Assembly: GCA_002753185.1 (NCBI GenBank)
Contig: PDZX01000009.1
Location: 26,145 to 90,144 of the forward strand
Reading direction: 5' to 3'
Source of the DNA: Magnetococcales bacterium WMHbin3
GTDB taxonomy: Bacteria > Pseudomonadota > Magnetococcia > Magnetococcales > Magnetaquicoccaceae
DNA: 64,000 nt
Positions 31,479-41,727 of this stretch are shown here, in pieces. The notes below the pieces were generated by a model. It saw only the letters and a list, made by a program, of their open reading frames with translations, was not told the origin of the DNA and ran no database searches. Positions within the stretch are counted from its first letter, which is position 1; every line of letters starts with the position of its first letter. The position numbers were made by a program, and so were the translations under genes.

Positions 31479-31600
31479 GTGCTCCTTGTGTGGATCGTGC
31501 CTCGTCTTTTTTCCAAAGGCGGAATTTTAATCCCCCTGGCGAGGATTCCGCAACGGATGCCAGACAACCGCGACCGTTTTTTTGTCCGCAACAGTCTTGC

Positions 31601-32167
31601 TCAAGGGTAGATCTTGGCGGCCTTCAGGAACAGGGGATTCATGCGCAGGCCGCTTTCCTGCAAGGCGAGCCGGTTCAAGGCGGGTTTGACTTGCGTGGCG
31701 ATGAACAGGCCCGCCGTGATCCCTTCCTGAACATCCCTGGCGAACGGCGAGAAGATCAGGATGCTTTTTCGCATGCCGAATTGCCGCAACAAGGCCCGAT
31801 CGGCATCGGCCAGGGGTTCGCTCAGAAAAACGCCGCCAAGGGATTGATCGATGAAATCATCCAATTGATTCAACCGGGCATGGCGCACCTCGACGGGATA
31901 GGTCAGGATGAAGGAGGTCATGCCTTGCAGGCGTTTCACGATCTCATCGGCCGCAACGGAATGATTGGCAAACACCACCAACAACAACACATTCCCGGCG
32001 GCATTGCGCTTGAGATGCAGGTCCAGGTCCCCACCCACCATGGCAGGGAACATCTTGATGCCAAGATGGATCAAATCTTGTTTGTCATCGGCAGCAAACA
32101 CAAAAAATAACATTATATTTAAATAAAAAATCAAAATATATATCAAAAATTTACTTATTATAATCAT
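31601..32167 (-). CDS. YfiR-like (DUF4154) periplasmic protein
   Basis: A 188-aa protein with a hydrophobic, Phe/Ile-rich signal segment (residues 1-26) and a mature domain that fits the YfiR/DUF4154 type by its pattern. A helix and strand opening is followed by GGVFLSEPLADADRALLRQF, and it ends in GLFIATQVKPALNRLALQES then LRMNPLFLKAAKIY. YfiR-type proteins are periplasmic inhibitors of membrane signalling enzymes. The ATG overlaps the TonB-receptor stop (ATGA), and a hybrid histidine kinase gene lies upstream of that, so this protein may act on that kinase. The fold assignment rests on recalled sequence patterns and is moderate. The start region is unusually AT rich compared with the rest of the gene. 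Confidence 0.6.
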   Translation of the reverse strand: MIIISKFLIYILIFYLNIMLFFVFAADDKQDLIHLGIKMFPAMVGGDLDLHLKRNAAGNVLLLVVFANHSVAADEIVKRLQGMTSFILTYPVEVRHARLNQLDDFIDQSLGGVFLSEPLADADRALLRQFGMRKSILIFSPFARDVQEGITAGLFIATQVKPALNRLALQESGLRMNPLFLKAAKIYP

Positions 32168-34257
32168 TTATATTCATAATGGAACAACAAAGACCAGGTC
32201 CGGCCTGCCAGGGGAAGATCTTCCGGGTAAGTGCTGTTTGCAGGCTCGATTTGCCTGACATCGAAAAGATTTCTGATGGCTGCCGTCACGGTCCATTTGC
32301 GATCCAGCAAACGATGCCTGCTGCCCGTCACATCGACGAAATGGCTCTGAGCCAGTTTCGGCCTGATATCATCCACGGCACGATTGCGAGGACCGACCAA
32401 ACGATACCGGACGGCCATGCCGTAATCCGGCCACGGTTCCCAGGTCAAACCCGCATGACCCAACCAGTTGGCGGATTGCTCGATCTGCCGTCCGGTCGCC
32501 ATGTCCCTGGCATCCACAAAGGACACCGATGCATCGATCTTCCACAGGGTGTCGATGGCCTCCTCCCATTCCACCTCCATCCCTCTCAGTCTGGCGCCAT
32601 CGCCATTCTTGAATTTTCCGGTGCTGTTATCCGCCGCAATCATCTCCTTGAGCCGCGAATGAAACCATGTGACGCGCCACAGGCGACTCGTATCGCGATA
32701 AATATAGCCAATTTCATAAGTATCGATCTTTTCCGGTTTGATTTCCGGATTGCCGGAAATGACGAAATTGTTGGCGTACATCTCGAACAGCGTCGGCGGC
32801 CGGAAGGCCTGGCCGAATTGTCCCTTGAGGATATGGCGATCCGTCAGCCGATATACCAGACCGATCCGGGGCGCAAACGCGCTCCCGACATCGTCGTAAT
32901 GGTCGAGCCGCGCCCCGGCGATCAGGTCGAGATGATCGGTTGCGGCGTACTGATCCTGCAACATAATGCCGGTCATTCTGCGATGCACTCCAGACTTGAT
33001 CCAGGCATGATCGTCGTCCAGCCGATGCCAATTCGTCTGCGCCAGGCTGGCGGGAAAATCGACATTGATCTCCGTCCAGACATCCGCAAGCTGGATGCGC
33101 GCCAGATCCAGACCCATGAGGAGACGATGCCGCGCCAACCCGCTCCAGAGCATCTCCACGCCACCATCCAACCGTTCCTCGCGGGCATAACTGCTGCCCA
33201 CCACGCCCTGCGGATGAAAATACCATCCCCCGGACGGATTGGGGGTGATCAATCCTGGCGGAAAGAAGTTCAGTTTGTCGAAGCCCATCTCATGCTCCGA
33301 CCAACCGAACCGCGTGGTCAGATGGAGATCGGCAGTCGGATCGGCCTGGTTTTGCAATCGGATCCCCCACTCCCCATGGTCCCAAATCATCCGGTCATCC
33401 GGAGGCGGAAGGGCGCCGGCGGTGCCAAACCAGTCCGTGGTGGCGTAATCGAGATAGCGCGCTTCCAGGCTCCATTTCCGATAGTCCAGGGTCAGCACGC
33501 CGAATCGCTGCCGTTGACCTTGCATGACATCGCCTGGGGCATGAGAGATGGCGGGCTGGTTGATGGCGGGGGAGTGGAGAATGTCCGGACCGCTTCCGAC
33601 GCGTTCTCCGGGATCCGTCACCCCGCCCACCTGCAGATGCATGCCCAAGCCGGTTTTGGGATCCCTTGCCGCGTAGGCCCCCACGCCCAACAGCGCGGCG
33701 TGGTCGCCGACCCCGACAACCAATTGATTATTATTTGAATAAGTAATAATATTAACCACACCAAGAAACGCATTTTCGCCATGCACGGCGCTGCCAGGAC
33801 CACGCATGACTTCAATGCGCTCCACGGCATGAATCGGCAAATACAATGCAGGTAACACCCTGGCGGTCAACGCATGATCCACCGGAGTCGAATTCAGCAG
33901 GATTTTGACCTTGCCGGATCCCCACTTGGACACCCCGCGCACGATCAGTTCACCAATACCACCATGAAAGCCAGGGACCATGTTCAACGCTTCCAGCACA
34001 TCGCGCACGCCCTTGGCCGCCAGATCCTTGCCGTGCATGACGGTGACCATGCCCGGCACGAAATCGGCATTCAAGCGGGTCTTGGTGGCGATGGAGGAGG
34101 CATCCGCCATGACCGCCATCAATTCGCGATAAGCCGCCTGCTCCGAATCGTCGCCGGAGGATGGGGGCGTCTCGGCGGCATTGGCGCGCCAGGAGAGGGA
34201 CATGCCCACCAACCAGACCAACCAGAGGATGCGATTCTTGCGCGATGGACCGGTCAT
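32164..34257 (-). CDS. TonB-dependent outer-membrane receptor
   Basis: A 697-aa receptor. I take the ATG overlapping the kinase stop (ATGA), which gives the signal peptide [20 protein letters not shown] ending near ANAAE; a longer upstream frame is out-of-frame kinase shadow. A plug domain follows (about 65-175: [20 protein letters not shown], then [26 protein letters not shown]). The beta-barrel (about 180-697) has the usual phrases [16 protein letters not shown] and [16 protein letters not shown] and a C-terminal aromatic end. The N-terminus shows no clear TonB box. The ligand is unknown; siderophores, haem and vitamin B12 are common choices, and the neighbours give no clue beyond signalling. 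Confidence 0.92.
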   Translation of the reverse strand: MTGPSRKNRILWLVWLVGMSLSWRANAAETPPSSGDDSEQAAYRELMAVMADASSIATKTRLNADFVPGMVTVMHGKDLAAKGVRDVLEALNMVPGFHGGIGELIVRGVSKWGSGKVKILLNSTPVDHALTARVLPALYLPIHAVERIEVMRGPGSAVHGENAFLGVVNIITYSNNNQLVVGVGDHAALLGVGAYAARDPKTGLGMHLQVGGVTDPGERVGSGPDILHSPAINQPAISHAPGDVMQGQRQRFGVLTLDYRKWSLEARYLDYATTDWFGTAGALPPPDDRMIWDHGEWGIRLQNQADPTADLHLTTRFGWSEHEMGFDKLNFFPPGLITPNPSGGWYFHPQGVVGSSYAREERLDGGVEMLWSGLARHRLLMGLDLARIQLADVWTEINVDFPASLAQTNWHRLDDDHAWIKSGVHRRMTGIMLQDQYAATDHLDLIAGARLDHYDDVGSAFAPRIGLVYRLTDRHILKGQFGQAFRPPTLFEMYANNFVISGNPEIKPEKIDTYEIGYIYRDTSRLWRVTWFHSRLKEMIAADNSTGKFKNGDGARLRGMEVEWEEAIDTLWKIDASVSFVDARDMATGRQIEQSANWLGHAGLTWEPWPDYGMAVRYRLVGPRNRAVDDIRPKLAQSHFVDVTGSRHRLLDRKWTVTAAIRNLFDVRQIEPANSTYPEDLPLAGRTWSLLFHYEYK

Positions 34258-36992
34258 GAGGACGATGTCAACAGAGCAACAGGGGACTGGGTTCCCGTGG
34301 CGACGAGCAGTTCTTCCAGAACCTGACGCAACTGGTGTTGGGTAAACGATTTGTTCAAAAGACAGGCCGCACCTGCCGCGACACAGCTCTCCTCGATCTC
34401 CTGGGAGACATCGGCGGTGATGATGAGGATGGGGAGCGTGGCATTCGGTCCCTCCATGGCGCGTATGCGACGCACGAGTTCGATGCCGTTCATATCGGGC
34501 ATCCGCAGGTCGGCCATGATCAGATGAAACGACCCGGCACGCAACACCTCCAAGGCAGGCAAGGCATGCTCGCAGCGCGTGAGATGGTGGCCGTCCCCCT
34601 CCAGCATCCACGTCAAGAGTTGACAAAACATGGGGTCGTCGTCCACCACCAGAATCGACCAGGTCGCCGGCGGCTGGTAAACGGTCGCCAGTTGCCGAAT
34701 CGATTGCGTCACCTCCTCGAACGCCTGGGCAAACGCACCGAGCGGCACGACCCACTCCTGGCCGTGACCCGCATGGATCGATCGCTCCAAGGCAGCGGCG
34801 ACGGCGAACAACCGAGGGGCGGACAACTCCTCCGCCAACTCCTTGCAGGCATGCGCCAGCCGGATGGCCTCATCGTATTGCCCGTCGGCGAGCGCGGCAC
34901 GAATTTGCCCCTCCAGCGAGGCATAACAGCGACCAAAATCGACCAAACGGGCATGATAAACGACCTGATCGTGATGCCATCGTTTCATGGCCGCGACCAG
35001 ATCGAACCCAGGCAACGTTTGCGGAAGGGAAGACCGGGATTGGGCGGTGCGCTCATCCGCTGATCCGGCGACGGGTACGCCTGGCTTGATCCAGCGCAGC
35101 AAGGTGGCGAACAATCGTTGCCGGTCGATGGGTTTGCTGACATGGTCATTCATCCCCGCCGCCAGACACTTCGCCCGATCGTTTTCCAGGGCATGAGCCG
35201 TCATGGCGATGATCGGCACGCCACTCGGACGGGGGAAGGCACGGATGCTCCGGACGGCTTGATAACCGTCCATTTGCGGCATCTGGATATCCATCAGGAT
35301 GGCCTCGTAGGGGAATTGCCCGGCATACAGGACCCCCTCCTGGCCGTTGACGGCGACCGTGACCACCAACCCGATGCTTTCGAGCAACTCCCTGGCCACC
35401 TGCCGATTGACGGGGTGGTCTTCCACCACCAGGATCCTGGCGCCACGGATGGCCTGTAACGCTGCGGGATCGATCGGCGGTGGCGTCGAGGAGCCATGCG
35501 GGTCGGAGGCTCCGACGGAACTCCGGCAAGAAATATGAAAACGAAAGACACTGCCCTGCCCTGGCGCGCTTTCCACCTGGATCGCCCCTCCCATCCCCGC
35601 CACGATCCGTTTGGTGATGGCCAGGCCGAGTCCCGTGCCGCCATGGCTGCGGGTCAGCGAGCCGTCCGCCTGAACAAAGGCATCAAAAATGGTCGCCAAC
35701 TTTTCCGGCGCAATGCCGATGCCGGTATCCATGACAGCGAAATGGATTTGGATCTGGTCGTCATGCAACTTCACGGCATGCGCGCTCAGCGTGATGGCGC
35801 CACGGTCGGTGAACTTGATGGCGTTGCCGATCAGGTTGAGGAGAATCTGTTCGAGCCGCAGTGCGTCCGCCAGCACCGTCAGGTCGGCCACCTGCGTGAT
35901 CTCCAACCGCAATGTGAGATTTTTTTCGTGCAGTTGATATTCGAACAGATCCGCCATATGTTGCAGCAGGTCGCCAAGAGGAACGCTCGCGGGATGCAGT
36001 TCCAGCTTGCCGGCGTCGATTTTGGAAAAATCGAGAATATCATTGATAATTCCCAACAGGGTTCTGGAGGCGAGGCGTGTCTTGGTCAGATAATCCAATA
36101 TGTGCCTGTCCGGCTGTTTGGCGATCGCCAGATCGATCAAGCCCAGAATCGCATTGAGCGGGGTACGGATTTCGTGGCTCATGTTGGCCAGAAACGCGCT
36201 TTTGGCCTGGTTGGCGGCCTCGGCAACACTTTTGGCCTGCCGCAACTCCTCGGTGCGCTGCATGACCCGCTCTTCCAGGCCCTCCCTTTCGTCTCGCAGG
36301 GCCTGCAACAGGTCACGGAGCGCCTCGTACACATAGCGAATTTCACTGCTGGCCATTTTTGACAGGACCGGCAAGGCAGGCGTGGTCAAGGAGGGGTGAC
36401 GATGTTGCAGGGCCGTGGCCAGCAGGCTCAGCGGTTTGATTTCCAGAAACAACACATACCATATCATGAAAAGAACAATAACGGTAAATAATAATATATA
36501 TAAAAGTTTTTGTTTTCCCTGTTGTTGCAATTGCTCGAAAAAGGCGCCAGAATAATGAAGACGCAAAATGCCGACCGGGGCCATGCGACTTTCCGACAGC
36601 AAAATGGTTTCCGCGCTGAACCCCTTGAAATCCGGTTTCGGCATTCTGTGCAACCACTGAATGCCCCCTTCCCCCTCCAACTCGATGCCCTCGAACAATA
36701 ACTGGCCGGTCAGCGGATCTTTGGTCAGCAAAATCCTGTTGGCAATCACATCCAGTTGAAAGTCCCGATTGTCAGGATCCTGGATTTCCAGGATCTCCAT
36801 GGCCTGGTTGGCGAGCAAGGGCGTCAACAAATCCACCTTGACCTGTTCCTGAACGCGGATTTGCTCCACCACGATATTTCGCCAGTACCAATAGATGCTG
36901 CCAGATACGAGAAACGCGAACCCCCAAAAGAGAATCATGATTCTTGCTGTCAATTTTTGCATAGTATTTGGCATATTTTTTTCAATCATCAC
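34254..36992 (-). CDS. Hybrid sensor histidine kinase with two receivers and degenerate Hpt-like region
   Basis: A 912-aa membrane kinase starting at GTG 36992 or the ATG directly after it; I see no strong Shine-Dalgarno. Membrane helices lie near residues 18-36 and 160-182, enclosing a periplasmic sensor. HisKA ([16 protein letters not shown], His273) and a HATPase domain with DTGIGIAP and [11 protein letters not shown] follow. Next come receiver 1 ([14 protein letters not shown] ... [12 protein letters not shown]), an Hpt-like helical segment with [12 protein letters not shown] instead of the usual HxLKG pattern, and receiver 2 ([13 protein letters not shown] ... [11 protein letters not shown]). 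It is the first gene of the kinase-TonB receptor-YfiR-like operon, so its signal may depend on that receptor or on the YfiR-like protein. No DNA-binding domain is present. Confidence 0.92.
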   Translation of the reverse strand: MMIEKNMPNTMQKLTARIMILFWGFAFLVSGSIYWYWRNIVVEQIRVQEQVKVDLLTPLLANQAMEILEIQDPDNRDFQLDVIANRILLTKDPLTGQLLFEGIELEGEGGIQWLHRMPKPDFKGFSAETILLSESRMAPVGILRLHYSGAFFEQLQQQGKQKLLYILLFTVIVLFMIWYVLFLEIKPLSLLATALQHRHPSLTTPALPVLSKMASSEIRYVYEALRDLLQALRDEREGLEERVMQRTEELRQAKSVAEAANQAKSAFLANMSHEIRTPLNAILGLIDLAIAKQPDRHILDYLTKTRLASRTLLGIINDILDFSKIDAGKLELHPASVPLGDLLQHMADLFEYQLHEKNLTLRLEITQVADLTVLADALRLEQILLNLIGNAIKFTDRGAITLSAHAVKLHDDQIQIHFAVMDTGIGIAPEKLATIFDAFVQADGSLTRSHGGTGLGLAITKRIVAGMGGAIQVESAPGQGSVFRFHISCRSSVGASDPHGSSTPPPIDPAALQAIRGARILVVEDHPVNRQVARELLESIGLVVTVAVNGQEGVLYAGQFPYEAILMDIQMPQMDGYQAVRSIRAFPRPSGVPIIAMTAHALENDRAKCLAAGMNDHVSKPIDRQRLFATLLRWIKPGVPVAGSADERTAQSRSSLPQTLPGFDLVAAMKRWHHDQVVYHARLVDFGRCYASLEGQIRAALADGQYDEAIRLAHACKELAEELSAPRLFAVAAALERSIHAGHGQEWVVPLGAFAQAFEEVTQSIRQLATVYQPPATWSILVVDDDPMFCQLLTWMLEGDGHHLTRCEHALPALEVLRAGSFHLIMADLRMPDMNGIELVRRIRAMEGPNATLPILIITADVSQEIEESCVAAGAACLLNKSFTQHQLRQVLEELLVATGTQSPVALLTSSS

Positions 36993-37219
36993 GATTATAT
37001 AGATAAAAAGTTATTTAACTGAGGAATAAATATAACAATAGCAGATATTTACTCATACTCAAATGATGGCGCAACGCCAAGGGGGGGTGGGTATTGTTTT
37101 GCTTCGGCTCGCACGGTGGTAATCAATACCACAATCAGAAAACGTTGTCCAGCAGAATGTATTGGATGTTAAGTGACAACATTGATACAAAATAAAAGAG
37201 GGCAATCAAAAAATAAAAA
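36993..37219. other. AT-rich intergenic region upstream of the hybrid kinase
   Basis: A 227-bp gap between rsmD (3' end) and the kinase gene. It is AT rich and holds an inverted pair GGTATTG / CAATACC around 37090-37140. A TATATAAT lies just before the kinase start on the minus strand. No ORF with a Shine-Dalgarno and no clear promoter pair was found. Confidence 0.4.
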
Positions 37220-37813
37220 TTACACACGCGCCAGCCAGCGCCAAACGGAAATCCGGGTATCACCATGACGGCGCTGTTGCACGGGATGCCACCCTGCCGC
37301 CGTCACCCGCCCCTCGCCGCCAGGTTCGTGCTCGGCCACGGCCAGGGCATCGATGGCCAACAATCCCGGAGCACGGGACAAGGCGTCCAGGGTGGCCGGA
37401 ATCAAACCCCGACCATAGGGGGGATCCATGAACAGCAGATCGAACGGCGCCCACTCCCCAAAACGACGCCCGAACGCACGCCGTATCCCCCCCTCCAGAT
37501 CCGCCGCCAGCACGGAACCATGCACCACCTTGCCACGGGCTTCCATGCGGCAATAATTTAAGTTATCACGCAACCGCTCCACCACCCTCCCCTCCCGCTC
37601 GACGAACAACACCCCCCTGGCGCCCCGACTGAGCGCCTCCAACCCCATCACCCCACTCCCGGCGAACAGATCCAATACCAGGGCACCGCGCACCCGCTCG
37701 CCCAGCATGGAAAAAACCGCCTCCCGCACCCGGCCCGTGGTGGGACGCACCCCTTCGTCCGGCACGTTGCGCAAAAGGCGGCCACGCAACTCCCCGCCGG
37801 TGATCCGCACCAT
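37220..37813 (-). CDS. rsmD: 16S rRNA (guanine(966)-N2)-methyltransferase
   Basis: A 197-aa SAM-dependent methyltransferase. It opens with the family signature MVRITGGELRGR and RPTTGRVREAVFSML. The SAM-binding loop is LDLFAGSGVMGLEALSRGA and the catalytic NPPY-type motif is MDPPYG. It methylates G966 of 16S rRNA. It is the last gene of the thioredoxin-like-ftsY-slt-DUF523-rsmD run; an rsmD-ftsY linkage is also known in E. coli. Length and motifs are normal. Confidence 0.94.
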   Translation of the reverse strand: MVRITGGELRGRLLRNVPDEGVRPTTGRVREAVFSMLGERVRGALVLDLFAGSGVMGLEALSRGARGVLFVEREGRVVERLRDNLNYCRMEARGKVVHGSVLAADLEGGIRRAFGRRFGEWAPFDLLFMDPPYGRGLIPATLDALSRAPGLLAIDALAVAEHEPGGEGRVTAAGWHPVQQRRHGDTRISVWRWLARV

Positions 37814-37816
37814 GAC

Positions 37817-38305
37817 CTATCTTCCCCGCTTGGCGCAGAGCGCCAACCACCCCCGCCAATCCACGACCCGATCCCCCTCCACCAGCGGCAAACCGGGAAA
37901 CCGCTGCCCGCACGCCCGCGCGAACAACCCGGCCCCCTCCCCGACCGGATGGCCTTGCGCGTCGCATACCGGCACACCGGCCAGACCACACGAGGGAGAA
38001 CGACTCTTGAACACAAAGCCCGCCACCCCTGCCCGTTCCAGGCCATCCAGACGCCACGCGCACCACGCGATCAGGCGGTGTGTGTGATCCAGACGTGTGG
38101 TCACGGTTCGCAACGCCAGGGCGTCCGGCTCGGCCTCCAGGCGCATCGGCTCGCGGGGAATCCCAAGCCCGCATTCCACCTCCGGACAGATCGGCATCCA
38201 ACTCACCCCGGCTCCCTCGATCGCCATGAGCGCAGCACTGGCCTTGTGGCCACCGTCATAACGCACCGGCATGCCCAGCAGACAGGCGCTCACCCCGATG
38301 CGCAT
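37817..38305 (-). CDS. DUF523 family protein (YbbK-like)
   Basis: A 162-aa protein of the DUF523 family: MRIGVSACLLGMPVRYDGGHK at the start, PICPEVECGLGIPREPMRL and FKSRSPSCG further in. The conserved cysteines of CLLG, CPEVECGLG and SPSCG could bind a metal or cluster. The start ATG overlaps the slt stop by one base (TGATG), and rsmD starts 3 bp after its stop, so it is tightly packed in the operon. A long open frame running upstream through slt is a shadow. The function of the family is not known to me. Confidence 0.85.
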   Translation of the reverse strand: MRIGVSACLLGMPVRYDGGHKASAALMAIEGAGVSWMPICPEVECGLGIPREPMRLEAEPDALALRTVTTRLDHTHRLIAWCAWRLDGLERAGVAGFVFKSRSPSCGLAGVPVCDAQGHPVGEGAGLFARACGQRFPGLPLVEGDRVVDWRGWLALCAKRGR

Positions 38306-40266
38306 CAAGGCGCCGGCCTGGGACGCAAGGCTTCCAGACCAGGACCGCCCTGCGCCACATAATCCCGCATCGACACCTTGCCGTCCAACTGCAAACGGTA
38401 GATCCCCACCCCGGTCAACACCCGCTTGACGTAGGTGCGGGTTTCGGTGAACGGGATGTTCTCGATGAAGGTCATGGGGTCCTCCTTGCGCCGCCGCTCC
38501 TGCCACTCCCTGGCCCGACCGGGTCCGGCGTTGTAGGCGCACAACGCCAGCACCAGATCCCCGTCGAACGCCTTGAGCATCCGCTCCATGTAAGCCTGAC
38601 CGAGCGCCATGTTGTAATGGGGAATCTGCAACCGGAAACGGGTGGCAGGCGGGAAGTTCGACTGTTTGGCCTCCATGGTCGCCGTATCGGGAATCAGTTG
38701 CATCACCCCCAACGCCTTGGCCGAGGATTCGGCGCGCGGATAAAACTGGCTCTCCTGACGGCTGGTCCCCAATACCAGGGCCGGCGCCAACCGCCAGCCC
38801 CCATCCGGAACCCAGTTCGGCACCGGATAAAGCCCACGCCAGATCACCCGATCCTTCTTCTGAACCTCGGCGCCAAGCTTGAGCGCCAGTTCTGCCGCCC
38901 CGTAACGGATCGCCAGGCAGAGCTTCTCCTCCGGGGTCAGGTTGTACCGCTCCCCCAGTTTCTGAATCTCCGGACCATTGTACCAATCCCGCCCCACCTC
39001 CTGGAGCAGACGCAACCCGCCAGCCTCCTCCGGCGAGATCCGGCCATGATCGTCCGGGCAGGAGCCGGTGTCCTCGCTCTTGAGAGAGGGCAGAAAACCG
39101 TCCGCCTCCTCCTTGGCCAGCAAACCGTGCAGATTGTCCAGATTTTTGGCCGCCTGACGCAGCCAAAAGAGCTTCCGCTCCCCCTCGGCGGCCAGGCGGG
39201 CCGCCCAATAGGCCCCCTGGCTGCGCCCCTGGGAAGAGACGCCATCCTTGGCCAATTGCATGAACAATCCCTCGGCCTGGACGCGGTCGCCGCTCTGCAG
39301 GGCGCTCCAGCCGGCCAGCCACAACGAATCCTCCAGCGCCCCCCCCTTGTCGCGTACATTCTCCAGCAACAAGCGCAGGGCGCCCTGGTAATCCCGATCG
39401 AGGAACACCTTGGCGCGACCATAATGATATCGCCAGCGATGGCGATCCTCCGGGGCCAGCTTCTGCCCTTCCGGACCCTGCAACTGGGTCAGAAGCTGCG
39501 TCTTCGCCCCGCTGCGATGCAGGGTTTCGAAACGCTCCCGCCACAACTCGCGGGTTTCGGATTCGGTGAGTTGCACCTTCTTGAGCATGGCGCCCAAACC
39601 CGCATCGCCCCGGCGGGCCGCATCCAGCACCAGGAAGAGATCCCGCCGTTGCGCCGGCAGGTAACGCAGGATCGGTTCCAGCACCGCGCCACCCTTGCCC
39701 AGCATGGCCCGCGCGCGGCTCTCGTGGTCGGAGACCGACAACCGGGTCCAGAAGATGTGCTCGTCATCGATGGCCTTGACCACCACCGCCGCCCCCTCCC
39801 GATAAAGATCGCGCCAGGGGGCGAAGGCCTCGCCGAGACGGTTCTGCCCCACCAGGATCTCCACATGCCGCAAGCGGGCCAGTTGCAGCTTCGGCGGATG
39901 TCTGGCGAACCACTGCTCCGCGCTGGCCGCATCCATCTCCGCCACGCGCTTTTCCATGAACCGCACCAGCCGGTCGGCCTGGGCATGATGCGGCCAACTG
40001 GCGAAAAACGCCTCCAGACGTTGCGTGGTCAACTCCTGACTGGGGTGTTGCATCAGTTCCAATTCCAGATAGGAATTGAGAAAATCATTCCCTGGCCAAC
40101 GGGAGCGTTCCAACAGCGCATCGGGCTTGCCCTCCCGCTCCAGCAATTCGAAACGCAGGCGATATTCCTTCACCAAATCCGCTTCGGCCAACGCACGAGG
40201 CACGGGGGCCAAGAGGAAAAACATCACCAACCAAACCAGGATTCCGCTTCCGTTCACGGCAAACAA
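38305..40266 (-). CDS. slt: Soluble lytic murein transglycosylase
   Basis: A 653-aa periplasmic enzyme with a signal peptide (about 1-27, ending ALAEA). A long alpha-helical superhelix (about 30-480) is typical of Slt70-type enzymes, and the C-terminal SLT domain has the catalytic Glu in GTSRQESQFYPRAESSAKALG followed by GVMQLIPDTATME and CAYNAGPGRAREW. It cleaves the MurNAc-GlcNAc bond with formation of 1,6-anhydro ends. It starts 9 bp after ftsY and overlaps the DUF523 start by one base. The match to Slt70 in length (about 620-650) is good. Confidence 0.92.
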   Translation of the reverse strand: MFAVNGSGILVWLVMFFLLAPVPRALAEADLVKEYRLRFELLEREGKPDALLERSRWPGNDFLNSYLELELMQHPSQELTTQRLEAFFASWPHHAQADRLVRFMEKRVAEMDAASAEQWFARHPPKLQLARLRHVEILVGQNRLGEAFAPWRDLYREGAAVVVKAIDDEHIFWTRLSVSDHESRARAMLGKGGAVLEPILRYLPAQRRDLFLVLDAARRGDAGLGAMLKKVQLTESETRELWRERFETLHRSGAKTQLLTQLQGPEGQKLAPEDRHRWRYHYGRAKVFLDRDYQGALRLLLENVRDKGGALEDSLWLAGWSALQSGDRVQAEGLFMQLAKDGVSSQGRSQGAYWAARLAAEGERKLFWLRQAAKNLDNLHGLLAKEEADGFLPSLKSEDTGSCPDDHGRISPEEAGGLRLLQEVGRDWYNGPEIQKLGERYNLTPEEKLCLAIRYGAAELALKLGAEVQKKDRVIWRGLYPVPNWVPDGGWRLAPALVLGTSRQESQFYPRAESSAKALGVMQLIPDTATMEAKQSNFPPATRFRLQIPHYNMALGQAYMERMLKAFDGDLVLALCAYNAGPGRAREWQERRRKEDPMTFIENIPFTETRTYVKRVLTGVGIYRLQLDGKVSMRDYVAQGGPGLEALRPRPAP

Positions 40267-40275
40267 CGCTCCCCC

Positions 40276-41190
40276 CTACGGGTCGAACAAGGCGTCCACG
40301 AACTGGCGCGCGTCGAAGGGCCGCAGATCCTCCACCCCCTCCCCCACGCCGACATACCGCACCGGCAACTGAAACTTCTCGCTCAGGCCCACCACCACGC
40401 CCCCCTTGGCCGTACCGTCCAGCTTGGTCACCACCAGGCCGGTGATGCCGATCGCCTCGTGAAACGTCTTCACCTGGCTGATCGCGTTCTGACCGGTGGT
40501 GCCATCCAGCACCAGCAGAGTTTCGTGGGGGGCCTCCGGGTCGAGCCGCCCCAATACCCGTTTGATCTTCTTCAACTCCTCCATGAGGTTGCTCTTGGTG
40601 TGCAGACGACCGGCGGTATCGGCGATCAACACGTCCACTTTCCTGGACCGGGCCGCAGCCAGGGCATCGTACACCACCGAGGCGGCATCCGCGTCCTGGC
40701 CCTGGGAGATCACCTGACAGCCGCAACGGGTCCCCCACTGCTGCAACTGGGCCACGGCCGCAGCCCGATAGGTATCCCCGGCGGCCAGCAACACCTGCTC
40801 GCCAACGCCCTTGAGATAGGCCGCCAACTTGCCGATGGTGGTGGTCTTGCCCACGCCGTTCACCCCCACCACCAGAATCACCCATGGGGTACGGCGCGGC
40901 GGCACTGGATTGGCCGCGCCGATCGCCTCAAGCCGTTCGCGGATCGTCTCCCGCAACACGGCGCGCATGGCGCTGGCATCCTTTTTTTGTCTCCGGTTCA
41001 AACGCTCGCCGGCCTCGCTCACGATCCGGCTGGCGGTCTCGACACCGAAATCGGCCATCACCAGATGATCCTCCAACTCCTCCAGCAACGCCGCATCGAC
41101 CTTGCCCCCGACGAAGAGTTCCTCCAGCGGGGTGTTGAGGATCTCCTTGGTCTTGGAGAGTCCCTCCTTGAGACGCGCAAAAAATGACAT
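40276..41190 (-). CDS. ftsY: Signal recognition particle receptor FtsY
   Basis: A 304-aa SRP GTPase. The helical N domain (1-95) is followed by the G domain with GVNGVGKTTTIGKLA (G1), DTYRAAAVAQL, DTAGRLHTKSNLM (G3) and TKLDGTAKGGV (G4). The long acidic A domain of E. coli FtsY is absent, as is usual in alphaproteobacteria-like and Gram-positive FtsY. It brings ribosome-SRP complexes to SecYEG. It sits between the thioredoxin-like gene and slt, with 23-bp and 9-bp gaps. Confidence 0.96.
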   Translation of the reverse strand: MSFFARLKEGLSKTKEILNTPLEELFVGGKVDAALLEELEDHLVMADFGVETASRIVSEAGERLNRRQKKDASAMRAVLRETIRERLEAIGAANPVPPRRTPWVILVVGVNGVGKTTTIGKLAAYLKGVGEQVLLAAGDTYRAAAVAQLQQWGTRCGCQVISQGQDADAASVVYDALAAARSRKVDVLIADTAGRLHTKSNLMEELKKIKRVLGRLDPEAPHETLLVLDGTTGQNAISQVKTFHEAIGITGLVVTKLDGTAKGGVVVGLSEKFQLPVRYVGVGEGVEDLRPFDARQFVDALFDP

Positions 41191-41213
41191 GCCCCGTTGC
41201 TCCTTTCCAACGC

Positions 41214-41588
41214 CTAGTGGCTATCGGGGACTCGAGAGGCGATCCCCTCCAGTTCGCTCCAGAAGAACTCCTCCCCACGGTAGCCACGAAACTGCCCCCG
41301 GGTCTTGCCTTGCCGATCCACAACCAGAAACGTGGGATAGAAACGAATCTGCCACGCCATCTCCTCCCACTCCTTGGGAGGCGAAAAATTGTCCACCATC
41401 GTCATGGGGAACCGTTTGCCCAAGGAGGTCTTGGGGTAAGCCGGCGCCACATGCTCCATGAAATCCTTGCAGTAGGGACAATAATCGGTGGTGAAGACCA
41501 CCAGGCGACCACCGCTGTCGGCCAGAACCGGGGCGGCCCACGCCATCACACACCAAGTCAACACCAAACCGCCCAAAAAACGTTTCAC
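41214..41588 (-). CDS. Exported thioredoxin-like protein (CPYC active site)
   Basis: A 124-aa protein that probably starts at GTG 41588, which follows a purine-rich Shine-Dalgarno (AGGTGAAGG) and leads into the signal peptide VKRFLGGLVLTWCVMAWAAP. The mature thioredoxin-fold domain has TTDYCPYCKDFMEHVAP, a glutaredoxin-type CPYC site, then FYPTFLVVDRQGK with the conserved cis-Pro. It resembles SoxW/DsbE-like periplasmic thioredoxins. The longer frame ahead of it lacks a signal peptide. It may reduce or shuffle disulphides of exported proteins and is the first gene before ftsY. Confidence 0.8.
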   Translation of the reverse strand: MKRFLGGLVLTWCVMAWAAPVLADSGGRLVVFTTDYCPYCKDFMEHVAPAYPKTSLGKRFPMTMVDNFSPPKEWEEMAWQIRFYPTFLVVDRQGKTRGQFRGYRGEEFFWSELEGIASRVPDSH

Positions 41589-41727
41589 GTCCTTCACCTC
41601 GCCAGACACCCACGCCCTGCCCCACTCACCCGCCACCATACATGGTTTCGGAACATTTTGCAAAACACCCCGCGTTGCCTGTATCGTATCCCCACCGCCA
41701 CCCTGGCCCACACGAGGCAACCGGACC

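Noticed and set aside
31500..31600. Hairpin GCGGAAT...ATTCCGC between the YfiR-like gene and coaD as a terminator
   Set aside because: The stem is only 7 bp with a long loop and no U-tract in the right place.
32164..34755. An 863-codon version of the TonB receptor starting at 34755
   Set aside because: The added 166 residues are the out-of-frame shadow of the kinase gene; the start at 34257 gives a signal peptide and an ATGA overlap.
34709..34954. A canonical Hpt domain in the kinase at 34254-36992
   Set aside because: The helical segment holds [12 protein letters not shown] rather than the usual HxLKG pattern, so I describe it only as Hpt-like.
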